The translations under genes and the position numbers were made by a program. From Lojkania enalia (taxonomy: Eukaryota > Ascomycota > Dothideomycetes > Pleosporales): a stretch of 64,000 nt of DNA. The notes below the pieces were generated by a model, which ran no database searches, was not told the origin of the DNA, and worked only from the letters and a program-made list of their open reading frames with translations. The stretch is taken from assembly GCA_010094045.1 (NCBI GenBank), contig ML986615.1:1-64000 (forward strand). Reading direction: 5' to 3'. Shown piece after piece: positions 43,622 through 56,775 of the stretch; the stretch's first letter is position 1; each line of letters starts with the position of its first letter.

Positions 43622-44147
43622 AGAATTGATCCAATATGAAAAGGTTTAGAGTGGAGTTCTTTGGCCTGACTAGCTAGGGCTGTAGGATATGTATATGGAG
43701 AATGTGTATAGTATGAGAAATGATTAGTCTCATGCCAAGAACTTTTTGGTAGTAATAAAATATTGGCTGAATTGTATATAATACGACATAATATCCTACC
43801 CTACTCTTCGTGATGTATTTCCCCCATTCGTTCGAGAATACTTCTGCGAAAAACTTCCTGGCGCTGTGTCCGACAACAAATCTGGCGCACGAGCGATTTG
43901 ATGGCTGTGTCTACACGCCGTACGAGTTAGGTAGCGTAACTTTCCATGAGGTTTCCCAGCTTTCCGCTTATAGTCGTCTGCTGAGATATATCCTGTGAAA
44001 CATTGGTTGCTTGTTATGTTTCAACACGATCATGTCGTGCTGCAAATGATGCCACGGATGCAGCATTCGAATAGCTAGTCCTTCTAACCGCCATTATAAC
44101 GTCTAACGGGCGTACGAGAAAACATCCCGGTGGAACCCCGCTTTGCA
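43622..44147. other. Convergent 3' intergenic region
   Basis: Downstream flanks of the mitochondrial-type gene and of Vps37; AT-rich, no gene seen. Confidence 0.45.
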
Positions 44148-44980
44148 TCACCGCCAACCACCAACTCTGCCTTCGTCCCATCTTTCTTTTCTTTCTGCTC
44201 TCAGATACGCGATCTTCCGGCCTTCTCTCAGCCTCCTGACGAATTCCGAGACCTCTCGTTCGGTGGCGATAGCATGGCTTCCTCCGGCGTCTTCTCCTTC
44301 AAGAAAACTCTCTTCAAGTCCCCGGCACAAAGCCTCTTGCTCTCCTACCGCCGCACACAGACGCTGATATAGTGCTGGAGGGCTGAACTCGCGCAACGCC
44401 TCGTCTTGTTCAGCTTGTTTGGCCTTCCATTGACGCTCCAATGCCCGCAGAGCGAGTAGGCGCGATTGAGTACTTTCGCGCTGGTTCTTAACATGTGATT
44501 CCAGCGCTTTGAGTGATTCAGTAAGGGCAATGTTCTGAGCAAGTAATGCCTGCAAGGGGGCGGTTGATGCTGGGAGTGAAGGATGTGTTGTCTCTGGATT
44601 GTGGACTATGGCATGCTGGAGCTCCCGAGTCTGCAACACGTGGTGGAGGTCCACGGTCCTGGCCTAGTTCAGTATCAGGCTCTATGCGTTTCGAAAGTGA
44701 CGTACGTCTTGTCCTTTAGAACATCCGGAAGCCAACCATCCTGGAGCGGCGGTACCGGCAGTGATGCCTGGTCTGCTGGAGGGTAGGCTTTCGCGGATGG
44801 CTGCGGGCGATGGCTGTGGGGTTGTTTCGTCTGGCCTGGCGGTGGCGGAGGTAGTGGGGGTCCAGTTTGTGGTGTTCCGTGACGGCTGGAGTGCGCGGAG
44901 GGCTTGGGGGGCGGCGGTGGAGGGGTCGAGAGGTCGAAGTGGAATACGTTCTGGGATTGCCGGGGAGAGTGGTATGCCAT
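44148..44980 (-). CDS. vps37: ESCRT-I subunit Vps37 (Mod_r domain)
   Basis: Exons 44980-44706 and 44658-44148 with a 47-nt intron (GTACGT...GGCCAG) encode 261 residues. The N-terminal ~75 residues are Pro-rich with PPPPPP runs. Then LPVPPLQDGWLPDVLKDKT leads across the splice to TVDLHHVLQTRELQHAIVHN, the start of a Mod_r helical domain. The domain continues as a coiled coil with LQALLAQNIALTESLKALES and SRLLALRALERQWKAKQAEQ. The C-terminal helices (EFVRRLREGRKIAYLRAERK) close the domain. ESCRT-I sorts ubiquitylated membrane proteins into multivesicular endosomes; Vps37 bridges Vps23 and Vps28. Length and domain order fit. Confidence 0.88.
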
Positions 44981-46346
44981 TGTGCGGGCGCTGTAGTGGA
45001 AGACTGCCTAGAAGTCTATCTAGTGGTCTACATGCACGAAATGCATGCTATAGTGCCGCGAGCATGACAAATGCTGTCTCGTCTGGGGAGCTGTCATGCT
45101 GCCCAGAGTCGGGGTGGTGTCGGCACCAAGTTTTTCCGTGCCGCGTACAGGAGATGAGAGCAGCAGGGTCGCAGGTCGCATCTCTCCATACCGATCTTGG
45201 TAGGTGACGATCGGTGTGCACAAGTTTAATGACGGCTCATGGGCTCTCTCCTTTTTCACCTTCACAAGTCCGGCCCTCCATGGTCTAGACGTCGTGACCT
45301 TCGACGCCGGTCGCCCGTTCGGGTCACCTTCTGCCCCAACGACCTCCGTGGACGTGATTCGGTGAAGGGGGAAGAGATGCACTTGTGCCGATGCAGTCGC
45401 TGCCTCAGGCCGTTTTTTCCTCTTCAGGATGTGCCTAGACGGAGGGTTTGGTAGCGCGAAACGGTGCGCTCCGATTGTGTAGCGGCGCTGCTAGCCACGG
45501 GCCCCCGGTGGCCCTGGCTACGTTGCCCTCCGGTGCCCGCTAAATCGGAATAGCAGCAGCTTTGATCTATACTGTATGTACCCAGGCGACGCTAGCTCTT
45601 GTGCACATTGCAATGAACGCCTGCTCGGCGACTATTGACTTGATCCAATTCCACCTATGTATTTAGGGCACCAGGTTCTGGCTTTTTTTGGGGGCGTGTG
45701 CCGGCAGTGTTTCAGCGACATGTGCAAAGAGAGCATGCTAAGGCATATGACATGACAGCTGGTCCTGCGCGCAAGCCGAAAGGCCAGTTAGTCCAGTCAG
45801 TCAGCCGGCCTCAGCAGGGCTCTGGAACAGCAGGCGCGGTCGCCCATGGGCTGTTCTCCGTAGTCAGACTGGGTATGTAAGTAGACCGCACATGGCCCAC
45901 CGCTGTTCGGCATGTGCACTCAATCTCTCCAACCCCCCCTCTTCTGCCAGCCCTCCAGCGACGATCCTTTTTGGCCGCGCGTGCATCCGCCCCTTGGCCT
46001 GCAAGCCGGCTCATTGGCCCAAGACGCGCTGTTCCTGCATACCAAGGCGTCTAGCCGACTGCCCCCTGCGCCGTCTCCTCCCCTTGAGTGCCTACCGCGA
46101 GCGAACCATAGCAGCGTGCGGGCCGCCATCAGCTCAGCGCAGTGGATGAGGGCCTCGAGCGCGACCAATTCGCGCCTCGCGATCTGTCCAGCGCCCGCAG
46201 ACGGCTCCCACTCCAGTTCATGCGCCAAACTCGGTTGAGCGCCTCCCCTTTTGCGAGCAGCCTCGCGTTGGCGACTTCGATACTCCACCGCCTTTGCGCC
46301 CTCGATTTGTGCAAGACCATGGCTGTCGCGGGGAACACAGGATAAT
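44981..46346. other. Long divergent 5' region, CT-rich
   Basis: 1.37 kb between the starts of Vps37 and the coiled-coil gene. The right half is rich in C and T and full of overlapping open frames on both strands, which I read as leader sequence, not genes. A near-palindrome, GCCACGGGCCCCCGGTGGC, lies near 45493-45511. Confidence 0.45.
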
Positions 46347-49300
46347 ATGCTCGCCTCGAACCAGCCCGAGCGTCCCGCAGAGGGCGCTCCTTCTACGGCC
46401 ACTTCTCAGCAACGACAGAAACCCTCCACGCTGCCCAACATCGCAATCCAGTCCTTCTCCGCCTTTCGAGCGCAAACCTCCTCGAGCCCGGCACCCTCCC
46501 CTGTACGAAGAAAGCCCCTGCCGGCCAACGCTTCGCCAGTCATCGGACGCTTCTCTTCGGCTGAATACAGTAACTCCCCGAAGATCGTTGGCGATAGAGA
46601 TAATATCCAGCGGTCCTATTCTGTCAATTCTCCCCCCCTCCCTGGCCCTCGCCGCATCGACACCACCTTGTCACCGCCGCCGAGTGCTGACGAGGAACTG
46701 TTCATCCCTCGAAATCTCGACGAGTTAGTCTATCCCGCACATTCAAGCAGCCTTCGTCTTCATTTGCTAACTTGGAAAACAGGAACCCCCATGGATCGAC
46801 TCCACTAACCACCGCCGCACCGAAGAATCCCTTCACCCCTCGGAAAAGCTCCCTTGCGCATTCCACCACGAACACTACGGTGCCCTTAGGGGCACGGCAT
46901 GACCGCTCTGCTAGCAGCTTCCATCCTCGGCGTCCAGCTAGAGCAGACGAGCTTAAGGCTTCGACCAACAAAGGCACACACGCCCGATCCCCAACGATGC
47001 CGAACATGCCACTTTACACATCAGAACCGCAGCAGCCGAATCTCAGACTGCAATTAGACGGTGTTACAGAGGATTTTATAGACGACGATTTATACGGCAC
47101 CTCGCCAGACTCAGCTAACACAAACAAACCCAAGTCTCCTGCTGCTGGAAAGTTTACTTCTTTCTTTGGATGGAATTCTTCTAAGCCACAGAACGGTGCC
47201 GAATCGCCAACAACCACTTTTTCCGAGAAGTCTTTGTCGCCGGCTGCATCCCCGCGGTATCCAAGACAACCTATGAACATGCCTACGAAGGCAAAACCCG
47301 CCGGGCTCGACATTCCCGTTGCGAATTCATTCTCGACTCCATCTTACTTCAATGTCCCGGGTACACCCTTGTACTCATCTTCACCGCAGATGAATGCGCA
47401 TGTTGAAGAATTGGAGCGCGAGCTCCGAGAAGTAAGTTCGGAGCTTGCCGCATCAATACGAAGAGAATTAGAGCTAGAAGATGAGGTAGAACGATGGAAA
47501 GCAGAGAGCTCCACAATCTTGTCGGAAGGGAATCGGAGAACTAGCGACTACTATTCAGATTCCGGCGCCAGCTCAGTACGATTCCCAATCGGAGATAGCG
47601 AAAGTAAGCTAGAGGAAGTGGAAACACTTCGGAGGAAGGCAGAACAAGAGCGCGCGCAACTAAAAGTCCATATGGCAGAGCGTCTGTCAGAAGAGCTTCG
47701 ACGCCGAAGAGACCTCGAGGAACAAGTTCAACACCTTGAAGACTCTCTTAGCGTTCAGCCTAGGTCAGATTCATTAGCAGGTGGCGATAGAGTTCGCGAG
47801 CTCGAGAGCGCCCTGGAAGATGTTAAACGGCGCTTGGTTGAAGAGCGGCAAGTGAAGGAGAACTTTGAAGATCTCTTGACGGCCCTCCGGCAGGAGCTCG
47901 AACAACATAGAAATGAACGGGATAACCTCCGCGATGAGGTTGTCCCCCAGCTCCGGGCCCGAGTGGAAGGCTTGGAGGCCGATGCTGCTGAGACACAAAC
48001 CCTCATTTACGAATCAACCCGGATGCAACAAGAAATAGAGACGCTACGAAATGAAAATCAGACTTTGGTCAACGCTCGGAGAATGCAACAAGAACTTGCG
48101 CAACAACAGACCAGGTTCCAGTCCATTGCCGAAGAGTCGGATACTCCACCAATTGCACCCCCTCGTGTCGGTTTATCACGATCTAATTCCTTAGCCCGCA
48201 ATTCCTCTTTCAATCCAAAGCGGGGCTCGTTATCTCGATCCAATTCAGTGAAAGACAGGTCAGGTGCCGAGTCTCCACGCGATGCCCCTCTGGCTGGTAA
48301 TCCCGTAAAGGAGCTAGAAGAGCAACGAGACGCACTTCACCGGGCTCTTAAAAACCTGTTGCTCCGGCAAGAATTGCAGCAAAAAGAATTCGAGAAGAGA
48401 ATCAAGGATCTTGAACTCCAAAGGGACAGCGCGTTGAATCTAACTCCCCGCCGAAGTACTTTCCATAAGGAAGTGACTCATCTTCGTGATGAAGTCAATT
48501 CACTCAGACGCCGTGCTGATGAAGCCCTTGAACAAAAGTGGCAATGCGAGAAGGGATTGGGAGGCTTGCGGATGGATCTCGATCGCGCGCAGCAAGAAAC
48601 CAGCTCCTTGCGTGAATTACTTCAAGAGCATGATATCGCGATCCCCGAAATTCGCCTGGATGATGAGCCTATGTCTCTGGATAAAGCTTATGATCACTTG
48701 CGGACAACATATGCTTTGTCTCTGGCACGCGTCAAGGAAATGGAATCAGATGATGCCTTGGGCGTTGCGGGGTCGGAGGCTGAGAGAACTTTGGAACTGC
48801 TGAAACAAAGCATTTCAGATGCGGAGGCTGAACGAGATGCCGCGCAAAGAGAAGCCGAACAATACCGAGAGCAAGCTAGAACCTTGCAGAAGTCCGAAGT
48901 CGAGCATCTCAGGAAAGAGGAAAGCCTTAGCAGCGAACTATATGCCGCAGCGACTCGCATGGATGAGCTTTCTAGCAAGATTCACATCCAGCTACAGTCC
49001 AACAAATCTCTCCGTACCCGGCTCGCTGATGCGATTACTCGTGGAGAAAAAGAACAGCAAATGTCAGCTGGGAAAATCATCGAACTAGAAAGTCGATTGA
49101 AGACTGCTGAAGACAAGGTGATGCTTGCTCAGCAGTCATCTGAAGAAGCCATTGCCCGACATGAAGAGGAAGTTCAAGCACTCAAAGAGAGCCAAAATAA
49201 TTATCTTCGTCGAATGAAGTCGGGCTTGCTCAGTCCTGCATCACTTTCACCAAAAATGCCATCGTCTCCGGTTTTCGCTCAGAAATCCCCGCGGCTTGAC

Positions 49301-49619
49301 AGGACAACTAGCGGGCCCGCCATGTCGATCGCTGAAGCTACCAGGACAGAACTTCTCGAAACTCGAGTCAGGGAACTCGAGAGCGCCCTGTCGGACGCCG
49401 ACCGGGAAATGGGAGAGGTTGTCGGGCGCATGAATATGGCCCAGATCGAGGTTGCCGACCTGCAATATGAAAGGTGAGACAACTTACACGTAATAGAATT
49501 CAAAAAGCAAGCTTCTAATTCTTGATGATAGGGACGAAGCAATGAGACAGACGAGGAAGTTGCAGGCCGAAATCCTCGCCGAGCGTGAGAAAGTTAAAGT
49601 TTTAATGGTTGGAAGCTGA
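46347..49619 (+). CDS. Large coiled-coil protein
   Basis: Exons 46347-46723, 46783-49473 and 49532-49619 encode 1051 residues. The introns are 59 nt (GTTAGT, with a GCTAAC branch point before ACAG) and 58 nt. The first ~210 residues are disordered, rich in Ser, Pro and Thr. From about residue 215 the protein is almost wholly heptad-like coiled coil, rich in Glu, Leu, Arg and Gln (VEELERELREVSSELAASIR and onward). It is broken near 470-520 by a Ser/Pro/Arg linker (RVGLSRSNSLARNSS, RGSLSRSNSV) that looks like a phosphorylation region, and again near 930. The C terminus is KVKVLMVGS. I recognise no named orthologue; a structural, polarity or septum role is only a guess. Confidence 0.82.
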
Positions 49620-51630
49620 TACCGCAATGATTCACAATGAGATCGAACCGCTATAACCGTTACTCTTCCTTCTCTAGGCCATTATTCCCTTCTACTGTAC
49701 CGTTAAGTTTGAGTATTGAAGCTTTTTGGTGTCTTGCTGATGGAAATTGGGGGTTTTTTTTTTTTTTTTTTCCTGGATATTGCATTTACATAGGAGCACT
49801 GACTACATTATACCACCCTTGCTGAGGATTGCATAGCTCAACAGGCTTTGGATTTTCTAGCTATGTGGCGAGACGTTGAGGACAAGCCACCATTCCTTTC
49901 TTTTTTCTTTTTTTTTTTTTTTTTTTTTTTTGGTGGTGATTCGAACAGATTTACGGGGGGTACTGTTCGTGGAAGGAGTGCATTTGGTTGCAGCGTTTTA
50001 TACCCTTCCTTTGATTGCGGTCCTGCCCAACAGCGGACGCATTGAGACTCGGATGCTTTGCCATTTTCAGTTCTTGTATCCCCTTTGCCTCAGCATTTTG
50101 TTGTACTCTTAATGATCTAATGGTTGGATGTTTTCAATCGAAGGATTGCTGTACCACTAGAAACATTTGCCGACGTGTTGAAATGTCATGGCGTATTGGG
50201 TGGGTCCCGACGAAGGGATCCGACCCGAAGTGTAAGTTCCTAGGATCCAGCGGAGCGGGGCAGAGAATGCTATTGAGTGACCCCTGAGGCACCATGTGTT
50301 CTTACTGGTGGTAGTGGAGGCAGTGGCTGTTGACGGGACTAGCATTCCAACGTTCCACAGTTTTCAAGACATGGAACAAGGTTGATAGGTTGAGCATTCA
50401 ATATAAGAATCAATGAAAACCACGCATGCGTGAACAAGGCGCGGTTCACGAGTTGTTCGTTGGGGGCGGGTGGGAATTCCTTCATTCGAGCAGTTACAGC
50501 GTGAGTCGTGCAATAAGCTGCATCAGACGCTGCGACGATATCAGATATCTGGAAACTGTTACGACTGCAGGCACTGCTCATGAGTTATGATTCCAAGTCA
50601 ACCTTAGAGCAGGGAGACCAGTCCTCCTACCACTAGCGCCGGGAGAGACTAAGTATCGAGCGACGCCCCGATAAAACGGACTTGCTCTAATGCTGTGCTA
50701 GGCCTCACAGGCCTAGCGATGACGATTAAGGGCATGCAGAGTAGCTTCGCCTAAGTGTCTTTGCAGGCTACACGTTGCAGCAGTCCTACGAGAAACACGC
50801 GGGAGCAGAGGCGTGGCCTAATGACAGAGTTACTTTGTGCCAACGATGACTCGAGCCAGGCGTAGCACACAAGCAGCAGAAGCAGCCAAATCAAGCTATT
50901 CGAGCATTGATCAAAGCTCAAACACGGCCTTTTAGCTTCAGAGGTGCGTTGCTCCCCGTGTGTAGTGTAGCTCTTGTGCGTTCGCAAGTTTCTTTTTGGG
51001 CTGCTGGTGATATTGGCCCACTATCGATAGGGAGGCGAGGTGTCGAGCGCCGGGCCACCGCAGCCGTCACTTGTAGCAAAAACAGTGCTGCCCGCGCAGA
51101 AACATTGGCCTCGCTGTCCGGCGCATCCATTGTCATCGTGTTTATCTTCTCCGCGCCGCAGCCTGCCTCCGGTCCTCCTTCGGGCATCGTAGTCGAAGTC
51201 GGCGGTTGTACCTCTCCCGCGAATAAGCACACTGCGGCCCGGAGGCCAGAGCGAGCACAACGAGCTAGCCCCAGTCCCACCACCACCCACTCGCTCGCTG
51301 TTTGAGAGTTTATCCCTGACTAGAGCACCGCAACACTCCCTTACTCTCTCGCGCTCTCTTTTCTTGCTCTCGACCCCTCCTCCTACCCTCCGCTGGGCTT
51401 CTTGTTGCTGCGGTTCCATTGTCTCCGCCGGCGTGACTGCGTCCCCGAGCCAATTCACCCCCTTCCCCCCGCCGCGTCCAAGTGCTAGACCCTACTACTC
51501 TCCGCAGACCCTCGAAAACAGCTGTGGATTTGGCCCGCAGCAACTCTGCAACCACACAAACTTGCTACGACGCCTTCTCGAAACAACGAATCCCCAGCTG
51601 TTGGGATTCTCCAGCCGCCCTACGCCTACA
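49620..51630. other. Intergenic; long T runs and the COT1 5' leader
   Basis: Runs of 18 T (49754-49771) and 24 T (49908-49931) lie in the 3' flank of the coiled-coil gene. From about 51300 the sequence is C/T-rich with many small ATG-headed frames before the COT1 start at 51631, consistent with a long, uORF-bearing leader. No separate gene was recognised. Confidence 0.5.
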
Positions 51631-53744
51631 ATGAATAACAATCCGCCCTCTAATCGGCTCCAGCTCAACTTTGGCTTCGGCACGAACGACCGCAACACCA
51701 ACTACAACCAGGACCCCAGCGGCCGCGCCTTTCCCACGACGCCGTCGACCTTTCCGCAGCCCGTATACCCAAACCAGGCCGGTCAGCAAGAGGTCTGGGG
51801 CACGCAGCAGACAAATAACGGCTATGGCTACTTCATGGGCAACCCCTACCAGCAGGCCCAGTACCAGGGCCAGCAGGGCAATCTGCAGACACCCAGTGCC
51901 GCTCGCTTTAACGAGGCTGCCAATGGCCTAGTGCACCAGCTTTCTCACCAGCATCTCGGCGGTCGCTCTGGAAGCCCTTATGGCCGTCAACCATCGCCCA
52001 GCCAGCAGCGTCCGCGGACCGCTGGCGCCACTAGCCACCAGTACGGGGGCAACGTAGGCTCTCATATCCCTCGACAGCCTTCTTTGAATGACGAGCAGCC
52101 ACCGCAAAAGGCACCAGAGAAATACTCTGAGAATGTGTTGCGGCAGGCGAAAGTGTCCACCGGGCTCGTCAGCACCTTCTTCAAAGACAGCGTACAGCGG
52201 GCTCGTGACCGCAACCAGAGGTATCTCAGCGATAACCCTATTTGTTCCCCAATGCTAATCGTCCGCTAGGGCTCTTGAACTAGAATCCATCATGAAGGAG
52301 CCTTCGATCTCAGATGCCCGTAAGGCGCAGAAGGAAAGCAACATGAGGCGGGCAGAGGCTGAATATCTGCGATTTCTGCGAACCAAGGAGAAGCCCGAAA
52401 ACTTCTCAACTCTTAAGATCATCGGCAAGGGTGCTTTTGGAGAGGTCAAGCTTGTTCAGAGAAAGAATGACGGCAAGATCTATGCTCTCAAATCTCTTGT
52501 TAAATCTGAGATGGTGGGATCTCACTCTGGAAATTTTAGCTTTATGATTCTGACGTGGCGCAGTTTAAAAAGGACCAGCTAGCTCACGTTCGCTCAGAGC
52601 GTGATATCCTTGCAGAGTCCGACAGCCCTTGGGTGGTTAAGCTCCATACCACGTTCCAGGACACTACCTTCCTTTACATGTTAATGGAGTTTTTGCCTGG
52701 CGGTGACCTTATGACTATGCTTATCAAGTACGAAATTTTTACAGAAGACATTACTCGCTTCTACATGGCCGAGATCACCCTTGCCATAGAAGCGGTTCAT
52801 AAGCTTGGCTTCATCCACCGGTAAGCACAGAACAATGCCCGTCTAAGTGGGCTCATCTGAGTTCTTCAATAGTCTATGCTAATGAGTCAAAGCGATATCA
52901 AACCTGACAATATTCTCTTGGATCGTGGCGGTCACATTAAGTTGACTGACTTCGGTCTTTCCACTGGCTTTCACAAAGAGCACGAAGCATCCTACTATAA
53001 GAAGCTTCTTGCTGGAGGTCCCCACAAGTCTGCGAGAGATAATCGCAATTCTATGAATCTCGACCAGATCCAACTGACAGTCAGCAACCGTGCGCAGATC
53101 AATACCTGGCGGAAGTCCCGTCGCCAGCTCGCTTACTCCACTGTGGGCACACCCGACTATATTGCGCCAGAAATCTTTAGTGGGCAAGGGTACGACTTTG
53201 GTTGTGACTGGTGGTCTGTTGGCACCATTATGTTCGAATGCCTCATCGGCTGGCCACCGTTCTGCGCTGAAGAGCCCCATGATACATACCGCAAAATTGT
53301 TGACTGGCCTCGTAACCTCCACTTCCCTCCTGACCAGCAGCTTGGAGCAGAAGCAGAGGACTTCATTAGGCGGTGAGTCTATTCTACTTGTTTTCATTAG
53401 GTATTTGTTCCTTATCAGTACCCGGAAACTAAGTCTTTTCTAGCCTAATCTGCGATGCCGAGCATCGTCTTGGCCGGATCGGGGGCGCTCATGAGATCAA
53501 GCAGCACCCGTTCTTCCGTGGCGTGCAGTGGGACGGCTTGCGTCGCATACGTGCTCCTTTCGAACCAAAACTGCAGTCAAACATTGACACGCAGTACTTC
53601 CCGATTGACGAAATAGATCAAAACGACACTAGTGCAGCTCTTCGTGCCCAAACGGAGAAGGCTGGTGAGGACATTGCTGCAGAGATGAGCCTACCTTTCA
53701 TCGGCTACACCTACAAGCGTTTCGATGCTTTCAGAGGGTCATAG
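51631..53744 (+). CDS. cot1: NDR-family serine/threonine kinase COT1/Cbk1
   Basis: Exons 51631-52220, 52270-52513, 52564-52820, 52893-53372 and 53444-53744 give 623 residues, the size of Neurospora COT-1. The introns are 49, 50, 72 and 71 nt. The first ~190 residues are Gln, Asn, Pro and Gly rich and disordered. An NDR N-terminal helix region ([20 protein letters not shown], then [13 protein letters not shown]) would bind MOB. The kinase domain starts near 242: [30 protein letters not shown] (across intron 3), DFGLSTGF and [12 protein letters not shown] with the activation-loop Ser. It has the NDR-specific insert before the activation loop. The tail has the hydrophobic motif [12 protein letters not shown]. 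In fungi this kinase, with Mob2, drives polar hyphal growth and septation (the RAM/MOR pathway). Very confident. Confidence 0.97.
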
Positions 53745-54567
53745 ACAAATGCTGTGCGTTCCAGAGACGCTCTATGACCTAGCTTGAGCTCCCACGACTC
53801 TTCTTGGACTCATTTCGCTAGCGATCAAGACTTCAATTTTGATGCGTTCAGATCATCCCTTACAATACGCACCTCATACCCCCCCACCAGGCCTTTGACT
53901 TAAGCTTGTATCTTCTTTCTTTTGCTGAGCAATTCAACGCATCCTCTCGCTTGCCTTCTATCTAGCTTTGTCCCAATTCCTGCAAAGTTTGTCATCAACA
54001 TCAACGGCGTACGGGTTGTTAATCGTGGGTTGCATGTTGTGGCGCTGTGGGCGTCGATGCGAGGTTATTGTCAGTCAAGTCTAATCGGCATTTGTGTTGT
54101 GCTATCTTGTAGCTTGAGATGGGCCGTGTCTGCCCTGACTATGTTTGGTCGGATGATATGGTTAACTGGTATGCAGACGACACCATTCTATGTCCTTGCA
54201 CTGAATTACTGGCATGGCATGGTGAGTCGGAGAAGGGCAATCAAGGTATCTGAACGGACCATGAGCGAATTTCACAATATAAGGAACAAATTCTGACAAA
54301 CGTGAATGTTTGGTACTATGTACTGGACGTGAGTACAAAATTTGTTGGCTATCATCCGCGTCTTCATGCAATACCGCTTGTGAAGTCTAATTTCGTAAAT
54401 CCTACACTCCATGCAATATCATGCAAACGGAAGAAGGCCGCTGCCATATATCCTTCGTCAGCAGCACTAACAGTCTCTATGATCATAGACGCCAATACCC
54501 CCCGTATATCGAAGCGCCCGATCTGCTTCGTAAAACCGAGATACTGTCGCTACACTGCACGCGCGGC
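53745..54567. other. Convergent 3' intergenic region
   Basis: COT1 3' flank and the downstream flank of Rpc10; short frames without family support. Confidence 0.45.
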
Positions 54568-54907
54568 TCATCGCGCCTCAAACTGTACCATTCTATCCGC
54601 ACAATTAGTGCCAATCTCCAACGAAAACCATCATCATTTCTCCTCTTCTCCCCAATTATATCGTGATTTCCTCCTCGACTCGTACATAGAAGGGCGGGGA
54701 AACTACCACTCACCGGTTGGTCCTCTGCTTGTATAGCACGCGATGGCCGCAGTTCCGGCAGCGGATCGGCTCGCCACGCTTCAAGGAGACAGGCGCGTCG
54801 CAGTCGCCGCAGGTGTATTCGACGGAGCGGCCACGGTCCTCGGCGGTGGGTTGCGTGGTAGTAGACTGTGCGCTAGATTGGGGGGGGTTATAGGCGTAGC
54901 TGGACAT
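54568..54907 (-). CDS. rpc10: RNA polymerase I/II/III subunit RPABC4 (Rpc10/Rpb12)
   Basis: Exons 54907-54714 and 54592-54568 are separated by a 121-nt intron (GTGAGT...GGATAG), which cuts the codon of the Arg before the conserved tail. The result is 72 residues. The zinc motif YTCGDCDAPV...IRCRNCGHRVLYK has both Cys pairs, and RTNR joins to MVQFEAR, the invariant end of this subunit. Read without splicing, the protein would stop after RTNR and lose it. The first ~30 residues are a Ser/Gln/Thr-rich extension common in fungi. The subunit is shared by all three nuclear RNA polymerases. Confidence 0.96.
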
Positions 54908-56775
54908 TTTTGAACGATTGAGTGTATGTCGCTGCGGATGGTATTTGGGAGAGGAGTTCCGAGGGGTGGGCGGGAGGTTCGTGGTGTAGTGTGGGGAGAG
55001 GCGTGAGTGGCGTTGGGGATCTTATGGAGGGCGGTGAGGGTTTTGCCGGCGGCGGAGCACGTGCGAGAGAGAGTGTGGCGCGGGCAAGTGATCCGTAGAT
55101 CTGTCATGTCACAGCCACATGTTCGGTGCATGAAACAACGGATAGCACTTTAAACGGTGATCGGTGTGGACTTGCTTCTCTCTGTATTGAAGATTGCATT
55201 ATCCGGCTAGGCAGGACGCGTCTAGTGTTAGCGATGAGTAGAATACTTTTCCTAGATTAGCTATGAATTTACTATCTAGGACATCTTCGAAATAGGGCTC
55301 CTTCAGCGTCGCCATAATCCAGAAAATGTAGAATCGTTGTCTCCATGCAAATATTAATTGTACCTCTCTAGTATAGACAGATACATTTGATTCTGAATAA
55401 TAGCTCTTCATTTTGCGCTGGAGGATGTTGTGTATATATTTTGGTCTTATGCTTCTCTCTCTAAAATCATAATCGTCTCTTGCAGTTACTTTTCGCGCGG
55501 TAGCTCTCTATTCTGATCCCATTTTTAGTTGATCTGGAAGCTACATTTTCCCTCTCCTTACTAAGTGAGAACAAGAGCAGCTGACGAGCTTGACATATAG
55601 AGCGACAAATTCATACTCATCCGGGAGCTCTTGTATGTGCGGAGAACTAAGAATGGATTTAGAGGAATAGACAATGAGCAAATAAGCATCGAGGATACGC
55701 TAGAGTATGGTTTAGTGTTGTTGTCAATTACAAAAGAGAGATGACTGAAGTCCCTCTAAGCTTGCGTGTACCAATGCTTGCATGAAAGTTGATGTACGCC
55801 CGAGAGGCTATTTCAACGGCCCCAAATAGAAATCAGCAGATCTCATCGGCATCTCCGAATTATGGGGTAGGGTTTTTAAGCACCGTCAGTGACCGCCAAA
55901 ATTTTCCTTCTAATTGCGGGAGGGCAAGGGCTTTGAGCCGTCAAAGTAGCCGTGCGCTCAAACGCGTCCAGATACGGGGCAACAAGCCTGTTCAATTGAC
56001 AATCACAATCCGGGAAGATTAGGATTCGGCTTCAAAAGAATACGTGAACATTCTGAAACCGCTTAAAACTTGTAGTGCATTTCTTACAGCGTTTGGTGGT
56101 AGTTGATATACCTCCTGACCATCATTGGTACCTGCTCAGGCCTTAGCTAATAACCTTCCAATTCCAAGAAGTTGAAACCGACAATGGATTCTTATGATAA
56201 AAGGTGTCAACTTCACATCCTGAAGCTAGCAAAAAGCCGTAGGGTTTGGTACAGCCCATGCCCTCTAGCCACAACATGTCTGGCTCGTGCGGTGGCGCCT
56301 CTCATCCTTCACTTGGGTCAATCGTGGCGATGAAGTAGCATTACTCGCGCACTGCCATTGGACACCTATTATTGGTAGTCTAAAACGTCAATTGATAGAT
56401 TTCGATACCCAAACCGAGGGAGCGAATGGGCCGGATCCATCTGACGTCCCAGACGGCCTCAAATATGGCGCATTTCTGAAGGATGCGTTCACCCCTCTAC
56501 ACGGCCGGCTCCACGGGGAGGCCAACCCTGATGAACTAGGATAAGCATATCAAGTGCACCTGAATTAAGACACCAGCCACAAATATCTGACCCCCGATGA
56601 TACCGTGACCAGTTAGAGCATCACCAGCCACAAAGGCACCAACTATGTCTTAGGTCTCGACAGCATTCTTCAAGGCAAGCTTAAGTTAATCATTCACCCA
56701 TCAGTCCTGAAGTTCCCTCCACTATTCAATATACCTTATTTCATCAATGTAGTCCAATATAACTTAGCTTTTACC
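54908..56775. other. Intergenic with coding-like fragments upstream of the HET gene
   Basis: Rpc10 promoter at the left. From 56287 a frame with protein-like composition (AHCHWTPIIGSLKRQLIDFD, DGLKYGAFLKDAFTPLHGRL) ends in a stop near 56542. A second open stretch from about 56616 runs in frame into the HET gene start (NYVLGLDSILQGKLKLIIHP). They may be extra upstream exons or the relic of another gene; I recognise no family. Confidence 0.4.

Noticed and set aside
45892..46402. Several overlapping frames before the coiled-coil gene
   Set aside because: They overlap on both strands in CT-rich leader DNA and resemble no family.
54710..54907. Rpc10 seemed to lack its conserved C-terminal tail
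   Set aside because: A 121-base intron separates a 25-base last exon that encodes it.
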